Below, one piece after another: positions 17,072 to 25,841 of a stretch of 64,000 nucleotides of DNA; the stretch's first letter is position 1, and every line of letters begins with the position of its first letter. Source of the stretch: Pseudomonas alcaliphila JAB1 (lineage in GTDB: Bacteria > Pseudomonadota > Gammaproteobacteria > Pseudomonadales > Pseudomonadaceae); contig NZ_CP016162.1 of NCBI RefSeq assembly GCF_001941865.1, forward strand, positions 5,142,501 to 5,206,500, in the 5' to 3' direction. A program made the position numbers and the translations under genes. Below the pieces are notes generated by a model. That model was given only the letters and a program-made list of their open reading frames with translations. It did no database searches and had not been told where the DNA came from.

Positions 17072-19060
17072 CTAAGGCAAAGCCTCCAGCGGCACAGGGT
17101 AAACGTGCTCGCGTGGGTCACTGCCCGGCGCCAGGGATACCCAGCGGTCGGCATCGGCGTTGTAGCGTTGGTAGTACTTGAGCTTGGTGTTCAGGCGCCG
17201 AATGAATTTCTCCTGCTCAAGCCCTTCCATGCCTTTCCAGGTTTCCTCGTCGAGGCTGAGCACCTCGCTGAGATAAGGCAGGCCATCAAGGTATTCAGCC
17301 ATCAGGCCCATGTCGGCGACCTTGACGGTCTTGTCCTTGAGCTGGTTGGGATCCTTGCCCATGGTCGCGGCCACCGAACGCAGGCGCTCGAACATGTCGC
17401 TGGGCGAGATCAGGCCTTCGTTAGCAGCATCGGCGATCTGCTTGACCACATCGCTAAGGTCGCTGAGCTGACTCTTGGTCATCAGCACACGCACGTCGGT
17501 AGTGGGTACATCCTGACGCACGAAGTCACGGTCACTGATCCACGCCTGAAACACCGGCGGCGCACTGGCACCGGTCTTTTCGCCGAGGTAGGCCAGGCGC
17601 ATGGCGTGTCCGAGCAGCTCGGCATCCTCGGCCAGGGCGGTATCGCCACCTTTGCCGGATTTCGCCTTGGCGTACTCCGCATCGGCACCCAGCGCGCTAC
17701 CGGCCGCCATGTCGCCGCGATAGGCCGCCTTGACCTGTGCAGTGATGGCATCGCCAAGGCTGTCGACCATCTTGCCGAAGCTCTCGACGTTGCCGGCATC
17801 CACCGGGTAGTACAGCGGCTTATTGAGGAAAGCGTTGGTCGACAAATCCGTGTACTGCGCCTCGGCCGAGGCATGGTTCTTCGAACCGCTCGGGGTCTTC
17901 AGGTGCAGGCTGTAGATCGCCACGCCACGGTACTTGGCCTCCAGGCGCACCTGCTCGGCGTTCAGGCCAGTGGACGACAGCTTGCTGTCACCATCGACTG
18001 CGCCCGCATCGGTAACCAGTACGATGTAGCGTGCACCGAACTCATTCCACTTGACCTGATCCAGCGCCTGCATCACGCCGGCGTAGGTGTCTTCGTCGTA
18101 ACTGCTGCTGGACGCAGTTGCCGGTTTGAGCTCGGCGACCTTGGCCAGGAAGTCTTTACCGTCCTTGACCGTGCTCGGGTCGACGTACATCTTGCTGACG
18201 TATTCAAGCTTGGGCACTTCCTTGGTGCTGGAGCGGTAGGCGACTAGACCGAACTTGACCTGATCCAGCAGCTTTTCCTGCTCGACGTGGTCGTAGATAC
18301 GCTTGACCGCCTCACGGGTACGGTCGATGTACGGCCCCATGGAAATGGTCGAGTCGATGACGAACACCACGGCGGCGCTGAACCCCTTGAGGGTGTTGGC
18401 ATCGGCCGTGGCGTTCTTGTCCGCGCCCTGCTTGTCGGCCGACTCCGCCGCACTCACCGAAGCGACGTTGAGCAGGCGCACCTGGAAACCCTTCTCGGTG
18501 AAGGTTTCCTCGGCTTCCAGCACCGGCAACAGGTAGAAATTCTTCGTCAGATCCACCGCGTAATCCGGCTCGCGGGCAGCCACCGCCGGATCACGGCCAT
18601 TGGCCTTCATGTTGGCCAGGATCGGCTTGAGCAGTGGCGCCGGGTCGTCCTTGGCAAAGAGCTGTTCGAGGCTGTCCTTGTTGCGGAAGAACAGCAGCGG
18701 ATCACGGCCGGCCGGGTTGGTCAGGGCCAGGGTCATCTGCATCTTCCACGGTACGGCGCAGTCGCCCTTAATCCAACCGACGGTCTTGCCATAGCTGTCA
18801 GGGCCGACCTTCAGCCACTCGGCGTTGCCTGCCTGCTCACGCTGGTACACGTAAAAGCGGGTGAATGCTGGCTGCGCCTTACCGCCACTAGCGCCAGCGC
18901 TATCGCCAAGCTGGCAGGTCGGCGTGGTCAGCACGCGCTGGTAGAGGGTCTTCTTGCCTTCCTGCAGCAGCGGTTTGTCTGCCGCCATCAGTGGCGCTGC
19001 TGCGCTCAGCAGCAGGCCGGCAAACAACAGTTTGACGCCCGGGGCGGTGCGCACGGTCAT
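17072..19060 (-). CDS. Exported VWA-domain protein resembling the PpkA C-terminal region
   Basis: A 662-residue protein whose ATG overlaps the previous stop (ATGA). Signal peptide MTVRTAPGVKLLFAGLLLSA is cleaved near PLMAA. Residues 25-160 may be an SH3-like/GYF-like region (VGWIKGDCAVPW). The VWA domain starts at about 228 with VVFVIDSTISMGPYIDRTR; its MIDAS is DSTIS, with Thr in the third position instead of Ser. This wording resembles the VWA region at the C-terminus of the T6SS kinase PpkA, but no kinase domain is present here or nearby. The final 200 residues are helical with LAPGSDPREHVYPVPLEALP at the end. Confidence 0.75.
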   Translation of the reverse strand: MTVRTAPGVKLLFAGLLLSAAAPLMAADKPLLQEGKKTLYQRVLTTPTCQLGDSAGASGGKAQPAFTRFYVYQREQAGNAEWLKVGPDSYGKTVGWIKGDCAVPWKMQMTLALTNPAGRDPLLFFRNKDSLEQLFAKDDPAPLLKPILANMKANGRDPAVAAREPDYAVDLTKNFYLLPVLEAEETFTEKGFQVRLLNVASVSAAESADKQGADKNATADANTLKGFSAAVVFVIDSTISMGPYIDRTREAVKRIYDHVEQEKLLDQVKFGLVAYRSSTKEVPKLEYVSKMYVDPSTVKDGKDFLAKVAELKPATASSSSYDEDTYAGVMQALDQVKWNEFGARYIVLVTDAGAVDGDSKLSSTGLNAEQVRLEAKYRGVAIYSLHLKTPSGSKNHASAEAQYTDLSTNAFLNKPLYYPVDAGNVESFGKMVDSLGDAITAQVKAAYRGDMAAGSALGADAEYAKAKSGKGGDTALAEDAELLGHAMRLAYLGEKTGASAPPVFQAWISDRDFVRQDVPTTDVRVLMTKSQLSDLSDVVKQIADAANEGLISPSDMFERLRSVAATMGKDPNQLKDKTVKVADMGLMAEYLDGLPYLSEVLSLDEETWKGMEGLEQEKFIRRLNTKLKYYQRYNADADRWVSLAPGSDPREHVYPVPLEALP

Positions 19061-20076
19061 TTCTTCAGCTCCTCCAGCCGCTGGCTGGCGTCCTGATTGT
19101 CCGGGTCGTTGTTCACGGCAATCTCGTACCAATACATCGCAGTCTCAGCGTCAGCCGCTTCGATGCAACCACCGCTGGCATAATGCGCCGGGTCGTACTC
19201 GCGGGCATAGGCATAGGCAATGGCGGCATCGCCCGACTGCGCCTTGTGCGCATACAGACGCTGCACCACGCCACAGCGCTCGGCATCCTTGGCAACGGCG
19301 ATCACCTCCAACACCTGTTCGCTGGACGGATTGGACTTCAGGCAGGCCTGGATGAAAGACAGATCCTCCCTGGCATCAGATAGGGCTTGCGAACTGCACG
19401 CGGCCATTGCCCCTACCACTGAAGCCGGCGTGTCGCTTGGTGCGATAGCGGTCGACGGCGTGCGCAGCAGGAACCACCAGGCCGCAACCGCCAGGGCCAG
19501 GATGAGCAGTATGGTGATCAGGATCAGCGGCAGCTTGCTGCCTTTCTTTGCCACCGGGGTCTGAGGTGATGGAGCAGGCGGCGCTTCGACAACCACCGGC
19601 TCAGGCACGGGTGCTGAAATCACCTCGGGCTCAGGCGCAGGCGGCTCGGGCAGTACTTCTGGCAAAACCGGCACGATGACCGGCTCGGCCTTGCGCTCAA
19701 CCTTCTTCTCGTCATGCGTCGAGTTACCTGCTGCCTTGGAGGACAGAATGCTGCCAAGGATGCGCAGCACACCCTTGTCGCTGCCGTCCTCGTTACGCAG
19801 TTGCAGCATGTAGGCCATCTGAGGATCAAGCATCAACGGGTCGATCAGCCAGGGGCCGACCTCGCCACTGAGTTTTTCATCAACCAGGTTCAAGCCATCG
19901 AGCGTATGCCAGGATGGGCTCGTATCCCATTCGCCGTTTTCACCGAGGTAGCGGCCATCCTGATTGCGCTGCACGGTCAGTTCGAGGGCGTCACTGCCCT
20001 CCTGCCAACCATGTACGGTCAGCTCTCCATGACCAGGTTGGCCGCTCTGCGCTGCCTTCAGTTCGATTCTCAACAT
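19057..20076 (-). CDS. Single-pass membrane protein with SEL1/TPR-like C-terminus
   Basis: A 339-residue protein, 3 bp downstream of srfC and overlapping the next gene by 4 bp. Residues 1-105 are a soluble domain (GRYLGENGEWDTSPSWHTLD). A proline-rich linker (PEPPAPEPEVISAPVPEP) follows, then a transmembrane helix at about 180-203. The C-terminal 120 residues are helical and SEL1/TPR-like (AIAYAYAREYDP, AETAMYWYEIAVNNDPDNQ). The predicted topology is N-terminus in the cytoplasm and TPR-like domain in the periplasm, linking SrfB/SrfC to the exported partners. No known name recognised. Confidence 0.7.
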   Translation of the reverse strand: MLRIELKAAQSGQPGHGELTVHGWQEGSDALELTVQRNQDGRYLGENGEWDTSPSWHTLDGLNLVDEKLSGEVGPWLIDPLMLDPQMAYMLQLRNEDGSDKGVLRILGSILSSKAAGNSTHDEKKVERKAEPVIVPVLPEVLPEPPAPEPEVISAPVPEPVVVEAPPAPSPQTPVAKKGSKLPLILITILLILALAVAAWWFLLRTPSTAIAPSDTPASVVGAMAACSSQALSDAREDLSFIQACLKSNPSSEQVLEVIAVAKDAERCGVVQRLYAHKAQSGDAAIAYAYAREYDPAHYASGGCIEAADAETAMYWYEIAVNNDPDNQDASQRLEELKK

Positions 20077-20079
20077 GAC

Positions 20080-22794
20080 TTATTCCGTCCGATCCGCATG
20101 CAGGGTGGCGAGCACCTTGCCCAGCGTCTCGTTCTGCTCCGGTGTGATTTCTCGGCCGGCACTGTGACCGGCGTTGTCTTCAGCGATCTTGGCCAGCGCC
20201 ACCAGCCAGTCGCCCACATAGTTGCGCGTGTGTTCCAGGGGTTGCGCCGGTAGTTGCGGCAGCTTGCCCGGGACGATAACCGGCGGTGCCTGGAACAGCT
20301 TGGCGCCACGCTCGATGCGGCTGTCGGGACGCTGCTCCAGCGGTGACTCGATGAACCCTAGCCAGCCGATGAAATCGCCCAGCACGGTTTTCGCGGTGAG
20401 CACCTGACGTCCGGCCAGCTGCTCGCGTTTGGTGCCAATCTGCTCGGTACTGACGATGGCCTGCAGCAGGCGTGTTTGTAGGTCGAGGCGATTAGCGCCG
20501 GTGATGAGCTCATCAACCAGAGCCTCGACCGCTGGCTTGGAGAAGCCCAGATAGGTCATCAGACGCATGTCTTCAGGCAGGTGGCGCAGGTGGCTTATCC
20601 ACTCACGCAGTACGGCCTGGGCGAAACGTGCATCGCTACCGCTGGAGCGCAGCGGTAAGGCATTGCTCGACGAGCGAGGCGCCGACTCGCTGTCGCCGAA
20701 CAGATCAAAACCATCGTCGTGTCCCAGGTCATCACCCAGGTTGAGCGCACCCCCGCTCACAACACCGCTGCTTCCACTATCGCTCACCAGAGCAGTAGGT
20801 TCTTCGTCATCGGCGCGCAGGTACAGACCCCGAACCAGATCGTCAGGCAATTGCATTCTCTGCAACAGTTCACCCAGCAGAATGCGCCGCGGCCAGACCG
20901 CGTCGAAGATCTGCTTGGCGATCTTGCGCTTCTTCTCCAGCTCGCCGGCGCCTTCTGCCTGATACCAGTGGCCAAGCCGGTTATCCAGCAGATGCAGTAC
21001 ATCATCGAGCTGTTCACGAATACGCCCCAGCTTGACCTCGCGCAGCGCCACGCCACGCAGGTAATGGCTGATACGGCCCATGCCGCCATCGTTCAGCTCC
21101 AGCATCGCGTCCCAGGCCTGCTGCGGCTGGTTGACGTGGCGCTGTACAGTTTCGTCTTCGACGAAGGTACTGCGCATCAGCCCCAACGAATCCTGGGCAG
21201 CGGCGTTGATACCGATCTCTTCACCAGCCTGCACGTCGAGGAAGGTCACCTTCATGCGCGGTTTGCGCACCAGGAAGGTGTTATCGAAGGGCTGACCGGC
21301 CGTCCACTCCTGCAGCCAGGTGTACTGGCCGAAGCGTTCGAGCATGGTCATCTTCATCATGCCGCCGCTACCCCAACCGAGGCGCAGCAAGTCTTCGCCC
21401 TTGTCCAAGTCGCTACCAATGCGCATGTCGAACATGGTGATGGCCCACAGCAGCCCCGGCTTACGCAGAGCACGCTCTTCGGGCTTGGCGCCCTGGGTCT
21501 TGTCGATCCAGCGGGTCAGTACCGGACCGACAGCGGTGACGTCGGACTGCTTGTTCGATGGCGTACAGACGATCAGCACGTTCATTTCCTGGCTGTCGGT
21601 GTAGCGCTCGAACAAATAGGCAACCTTGCCGCGCAGGATCAGTTGCGCCACCGGGCTGGCTTCGTCGCTGCTCACCGCGCGACGCACGTCGTCCAGCGAC
21701 TCGACCGACAAGCGGCCGCGATAGCCGGGAAAATCGAGCAGATCGACATGCTCGAACAGCGGCTCGCTAGTAGGCTCAACCAACGGGAACACCAACTCGA
21801 CGGTGAGTGCGGCCAGTTGCGCCAGGGACAGCTCGACCGACGCACGCAGCTCGCCGTCGATGAATGGGCGCACGCCGATGCGCTTGTCGCTGTCCTTGCC
21901 CAGGCGTTCGAGCATGTCGACGTTCATGATGCTGTCGGCCTGCGACAGGCCCTTGTCGGTCTGCCGCACCAGGGCATCGAGCGGAGCGAATACGCGATCG
22001 GCGTTACCCAAGCTGCTCAGGGTTCTGGCGAAGCTCTGGTAGGCCTCGCTCAACTCGTTGATCTCACCCCAGAAGATCGAGAACAGCCGGGTGCGATCCT
22101 CCACCGCCAGCCAGGGCGCCAGCTCCACGGCCACGGGCCAGTAGTACCCAGCCAGACCACTCAGCGACGCCGGGAAACTGCCTTGCAGGTAGTCCCACAG
22201 GGCCACCACGTCGTCCTCGCTGACTCCGGGCACCGGCTTGAGCTGGCGGCGCTGGCCGAGTTCCTTGAGCAGTTGGCGGATGGCCGCTTCGTCGAAACGA
22301 TAGGACACCTTCTCGGTGTTGAAGTCGTTGAAAAAGGAGTTGGCCAGCACCTTGGCCACTTCCACTTCGCCGAACAGCTTCAGCTCCAGCGGGAAATCGT
22401 CCGGGCCGGGGCGCGCAGTACGGCTGAAACGGGTGACCAGGCCGGTGGCCTCTTTGCCTCCACCCGGCGGATTGACATGGGTGAGGAAGTCCAGACGACT
22501 GCCACCGAAATCAGTCTCCAGCTTGCCGTTGGCACCGGCAGCCAGGGTCGAGATCAGGTACGACTTGCCGGCCTGGGACAGACCGAAGAAACCCACGGTC
22601 ATCGGCAGGCCGGAAACGCCGCCCAGGCGTCGGGCGGTATTGCGCACGCGACGCAGGCTGAGGATCAGGTCGTCCGCTTCGTTATCCAGGCGTGGCGCGC
22701 TGCGGCGCACGTCGCCGATCCAGCGGATCGCCTCGCCGGCACCGGCATGAATGGCGGCCCAGTGTCGGGTCAGTTGCTCAGGCGAGTTACTCAT
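20080..22794 (-). CDS. srfC: SrfC family dynamin-like GTPase
   Basis: A 904-residue protein of the SrfC 'virulence factor' family. The ATG at 22794 overlaps the srfB stop (ATGA). A P-loop GLSQAGKS is at residues 71-78 and a G3-type LLDFPGYRGR at about 347, followed by LIVCTPSNKQ. These are features of a large GTPase; the rest is helical, as in dynamin-like or septin-like proteins. srfC was named from Salmonella srfABC, a set regulated with virulence genes but of unsettled function. It probably works with the ATPase SrfB at the inner membrane. GTPase activity is inferred from motifs. Confidence 0.85.
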   Translation of the reverse strand: MSNSPEQLTRHWAAIHAGAGEAIRWIGDVRRSAPRLDNEADDLILSLRRVRNTARRLGGVSGLPMTVGFFGLSQAGKSYLISTLAAGANGKLETDFGGSRLDFLTHVNPPGGGKEATGLVTRFSRTARPGPDDFPLELKLFGEVEVAKVLANSFFNDFNTEKVSYRFDEAAIRQLLKELGQRRQLKPVPGVSEDDVVALWDYLQGSFPASLSGLAGYYWPVAVELAPWLAVEDRTRLFSIFWGEINELSEAYQSFARTLSSLGNADRVFAPLDALVRQTDKGLSQADSIMNVDMLERLGKDSDKRIGVRPFIDGELRASVELSLAQLAALTVELVFPLVEPTSEPLFEHVDLLDFPGYRGRLSVESLDDVRRAVSSDEASPVAQLILRGKVAYLFERYTDSQEMNVLIVCTPSNKQSDVTAVGPVLTRWIDKTQGAKPEERALRKPGLLWAITMFDMRIGSDLDKGEDLLRLGWGSGGMMKMTMLERFGQYTWLQEWTAGQPFDNTFLVRKPRMKVTFLDVQAGEEIGINAAAQDSLGLMRSTFVEDETVQRHVNQPQQAWDAMLELNDGGMGRISHYLRGVALREVKLGRIREQLDDVLHLLDNRLGHWYQAEGAGELEKKRKIAKQIFDAVWPRRILLGELLQRMQLPDDLVRGLYLRADDEEPTALVSDSGSSGVVSGGALNLGDDLGHDDGFDLFGDSESAPRSSSNALPLRSSGSDARFAQAVLREWISHLRHLPEDMRLMTYLGFSKPAVEALVDELITGANRLDLQTRLLQAIVSTEQIGTKREQLAGRQVLTAKTVLGDFIGWLGFIESPLEQRPDSRIERGAKLFQAPPVIVPGKLPQLPAQPLEHTRNYVGDWLVALAKIAEDNAGHSAGREITPEQNETLGKVLATLHADRTE

Positions 22795-25772
22795 TTGCGA
22801 AACACGCTCCCGCTGTCGAGCCAATATTGGGATTCACCCAGCCCGGCGTCGGACAGGGTGTTGAGGCGCAGGCGAATGTGCGAGCGGCTGACCGAACCAC
22901 TGTTGGATTCGGCACCAAGAAATTCGAAGCTCTCGCTGCCTTCAGCCGGATTGCGCGAAGGCTTGATGCCCAGGCGCACCTTGAGCACCAGCCCCTGGGA
23001 AGCGACCTGCTCGCGCAGCTTCTGGTTCTCGATGCTAAGGATGTACAGCGGCGCTGCAGACCAGCGTTCGTTGGCCAGTTGGCGGAAGCCCAGGCGCATG
23101 GTGCCGCGCATATCGAAGGTCAACTCGGGTAGCTCGTACTCGGGGTCGTCGAGATCGATATCGCGGAAGTAGACGTTACCGTCCTTGATCACGTTGTTAT
23201 TGTCGATCAGACCGAGGAACTTCAACGTCGAGTAGGGTTTGAACGCCGCCGAACGGAAGAAGAAGTTGGGCAGCCGCAGGCTGCGGCTGAGCAGACAGAG
23301 CATGGCGCCGACTGCGGCCGTGGTCTTCGGGTCCTCGATACGGTCGAGCTTGTTGAACGGGTACCAGCCACCGGTGCGGTACTGGTTGAGCGGCAGGATG
23401 CGTCCCGGCGGCAACGGCAGCAGCTTGCGAAACAGCGCCTGCACACCGGGCAGACGCGACGGACGCCCAGTGAGCAGGAGCACATCGCAGGGGTAGCTGT
23501 GGACAACTTCGCACAGCGCCTGAATGGTCTTGCCGATGTTCATGCGATCGCCGATAAACGCCTCGTGAATGCGCCGCAGACTGACGTTGAGCGTTGTCGC
23601 CAGCAGGTCGAACGGCTCGCTGCCGTTACCCAGTTGGCGGCGTACGGCACTGCTGAAATAGTCAAGCACATCGTCGGTGGGACGCTCGTCGCCAAGCAGT
23701 TCACCGAAAGTGCCTCTGACCAGGGTGCCGGCATCCAGCGGGTCATATTGTTCGTAGGCCTTGAGCAGGCGCAGACCGATAGGGCTGAACAGTTGCAGAG
23801 TCAGTTGCTGGCGCAGCACGGCGTCCTGCACGGCCAGCGGCTCGCTGCCGATCAGCTTGGACAGCAACGCATCAGGGTTGTCGACACCCGCATCACGCAG
23901 CGCCGAGCCCAATGCCGGCAGGACGAACTGGCGGATCACGTCGAGCAGGATGTCGTCACCGGCGACCTTGAAACCATCGCGAAAACGCTGCGAGGGGGTG
24001 ATATAGACGTTGCTGCCCACGCCATCATCGAGCCGATATTCGGTGATCACCAGGTCGGTGGTGCCACCACCGATATCGATCGAAGCGATGGTCAGACGAT
24101 CCTTGTGCGGCTGATCCGGACGCGCCATGGTGGCAAAGAACTCCTCCGGACGACCGGCGAAGTTGTTCTGCGTTTCGTTGAACAGGTAGACGACCTGGCC
24201 GCAGGTGGCCTCGTCCCACTGCACATGCACTTCCGGCAGGAATGGCCAAGCGGTCTCGCGGCTCTTGGCGTCCTTGATGTTGATCGGATCGTCCTCAGGG
24301 TGCCAGCCAAGGCTCTTCCACACCAGGCCGATGGCCTGCTCCATGCACTTGGCGAAGATTTCGCGCTCGGGCTTGGGCATCGACGGCGGCACGGTGAGGA
24401 TGATCGAGCGCAAGTGGCGCGGCACGCGCGAATGGCTCATGCGCAGACGCTGCGACGGGCTGTTTATCTGCATCAATGCCTGGCCGAGCACTTCGCAGAG
24501 CATGAAGGTCATCAACGAGCTGCGCGAATAGTGCGGGTGGAACACCGGCATGCGTTCGTCGAAGGGCAGGCTGTAGAGCGCCTGACCTTTCTCGTTGATC
24601 AACCCGGCGACTGGCGCAGCAGTGGCGTGCGGCTCGCTTTCGGATTTGACGTAGGCGCAGTTGAAGCGCCAGCCCGGCTCGTAGTTGTCCTCGTCCCACA
24701 GGTAACGCTTCGGGCTGGACAGGCCGGTCGAGCCTTCGGTTCCACGCCGGCGACTGGCCAGACGTCCGGCCTCGCGACCAATGCGGGCGATGGTCGGCCA
24801 CTGGAAGGCCTCGCGACGGCCACTTTGCACCGAAAAGTGATCCTTGCCGAATACCGCCTGAGCGAACTCGATACGGCTTTCGAAAGGTTCCGGATAAACG
24901 TGCTCGGGCTGGGTCAGGTCACGCAGTTCCAGCTCATAGCGCTTGCTCAGGCCATCGTTCTCCTGCGGGTGATCCTCGATCAGGATGCCGCAGGTGCGCG
25001 AGTTGCCGACATCGAGCACCATGTCCACCGGAATCGCCTTGTGCAGGTCGCTGTCGCGGTTGGACACCACCTTGAGCTCCGGCACCAGCAACGCCGTACC
25101 GAGCAGGTGCAGCAAGTTGAGGTAGTGCGCCTGGTGATAGAGCTCCTGACACTCGTGCTCGATGTCATCGAACTGCATGCGTATCGGCGGCAGTTGCGCC
25201 TGCTCGGTGAACACTTCGCGTAGCCAGCCATCGACCCAGGCCAGGTCGAGGAACCAGCCCATCTCGTCGGCCTGATGTGCCAGGGCAAATGCCGCGCCGG
25301 CTCGCACATCGTCACTGGTCGGCGCCAGATAGGCGGTATCGCTGCGGCTGGCGAATACTTTGGTATCGAAGGCCAGGGTCACCCGGTGAGTATGACCATC
25401 TGGATCCTCACCCTCCTTGAGCTCGATGATACGCATACGCGCCCAGTTCGACGGGCCATCGTCGAAACGCCGAGGTGGGCTGAAGCGAAAGAATGGCAAG
25501 GGTAGCCAGAGCCCTTTGAGCAGACGCACCGACTGGTCGACCGCTACGCTGTAGGCCGGGCTCACAGGACTGCCCGGGGCTGCCGGATGGAAAAAGCTGT
25601 TGCTGCGTTCATCGAACATCAGCCGCGCCAACGGGCCATCGTTGCGCTGGCGCACGAACTCGCCAGGTAGTTCGCGGCGCAGTTCAAGGGTCACGGCGAA
25701 ATCCAGGAACTGGACACCGCTGCCCATGATCAGGGTGATCTTATCTTCGTAGTCGGTCTTTTCTGGAAACAT
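22791..25772 (-). CDS. srfB: SrfB family actin/Hsp70-like ATPase
   Basis: A 993-residue protein of the SrfB family. The ASKHA nucleotide-binding signatures appear in order: phosphate-1 VLDVGNSRTCGILIE (about 252), phosphate-2 SIDIGGGTTDLVITEY (about 565) and an adenosine motif LLLTGRPSRLPGVQALF (about 767). They imply an ATP-dependent actin/Hsp70-like fold with a long N-terminal extension. The start MFPEKTDYEDK is 69 bp after srfA. Family function is not established; the pairing with a large GTPase is conserved as srfBC. Confidence 0.85.
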   Translation of the reverse strand: MFPEKTDYEDKITLIMGSGVQFLDFAVTLELRRELPGEFVRQRNDGPLARLMFDERSNSFFHPAAPGSPVSPAYSVAVDQSVRLLKGLWLPLPFFRFSPPRRFDDGPSNWARMRIIELKEGEDPDGHTHRVTLAFDTKVFASRSDTAYLAPTSDDVRAGAAFALAHQADEMGWFLDLAWVDGWLREVFTEQAQLPPIRMQFDDIEHECQELYHQAHYLNLLHLLGTALLVPELKVVSNRDSDLHKAIPVDMVLDVGNSRTCGILIEDHPQENDGLSKRYELELRDLTQPEHVYPEPFESRIEFAQAVFGKDHFSVQSGRREAFQWPTIARIGREAGRLASRRRGTEGSTGLSSPKRYLWDEDNYEPGWRFNCAYVKSESEPHATAAPVAGLINEKGQALYSLPFDERMPVFHPHYSRSSLMTFMLCEVLGQALMQINSPSQRLRMSHSRVPRHLRSIILTVPPSMPKPEREIFAKCMEQAIGLVWKSLGWHPEDDPINIKDAKSRETAWPFLPEVHVQWDEATCGQVVYLFNETQNNFAGRPEEFFATMARPDQPHKDRLTIASIDIGGGTTDLVITEYRLDDGVGSNVYITPSQRFRDGFKVAGDDILLDVIRQFVLPALGSALRDAGVDNPDALLSKLIGSEPLAVQDAVLRQQLTLQLFSPIGLRLLKAYEQYDPLDAGTLVRGTFGELLGDERPTDDVLDYFSSAVRRQLGNGSEPFDLLATTLNVSLRRIHEAFIGDRMNIGKTIQALCEVVHSYPCDVLLLTGRPSRLPGVQALFRKLLPLPPGRILPLNQYRTGGWYPFNKLDRIEDPKTTAAVGAMLCLLSRSLRLPNFFFRSAAFKPYSTLKFLGLIDNNNVIKDGNVYFRDIDLDDPEYELPELTFDMRGTMRLGFRQLANERWSAAPLYILSIENQKLREQVASQGLVLKVRLGIKPSRNPAEGSESFEFLGAESNSGSVSRSHIRLRLNTLSDAGLGESQYWLDSGSVFRK

Positions 25773-25841
25773 GATGCGTTTTTCCGCCCTGTTCTCGGGT
25801 CGTGGCAGGCCGTTGGAACTGCCTGGAATTTCAAGGGCCTG

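Noticed and set aside
20719..23172. Long plus-strand open frames opposite srfC and srfB (over 800 codons)
   Set aside because: They are GC-rich antisense shadows without domains or good ribosome-binding sites; the minus-strand frames have clear ATPase and GTPase motifs.
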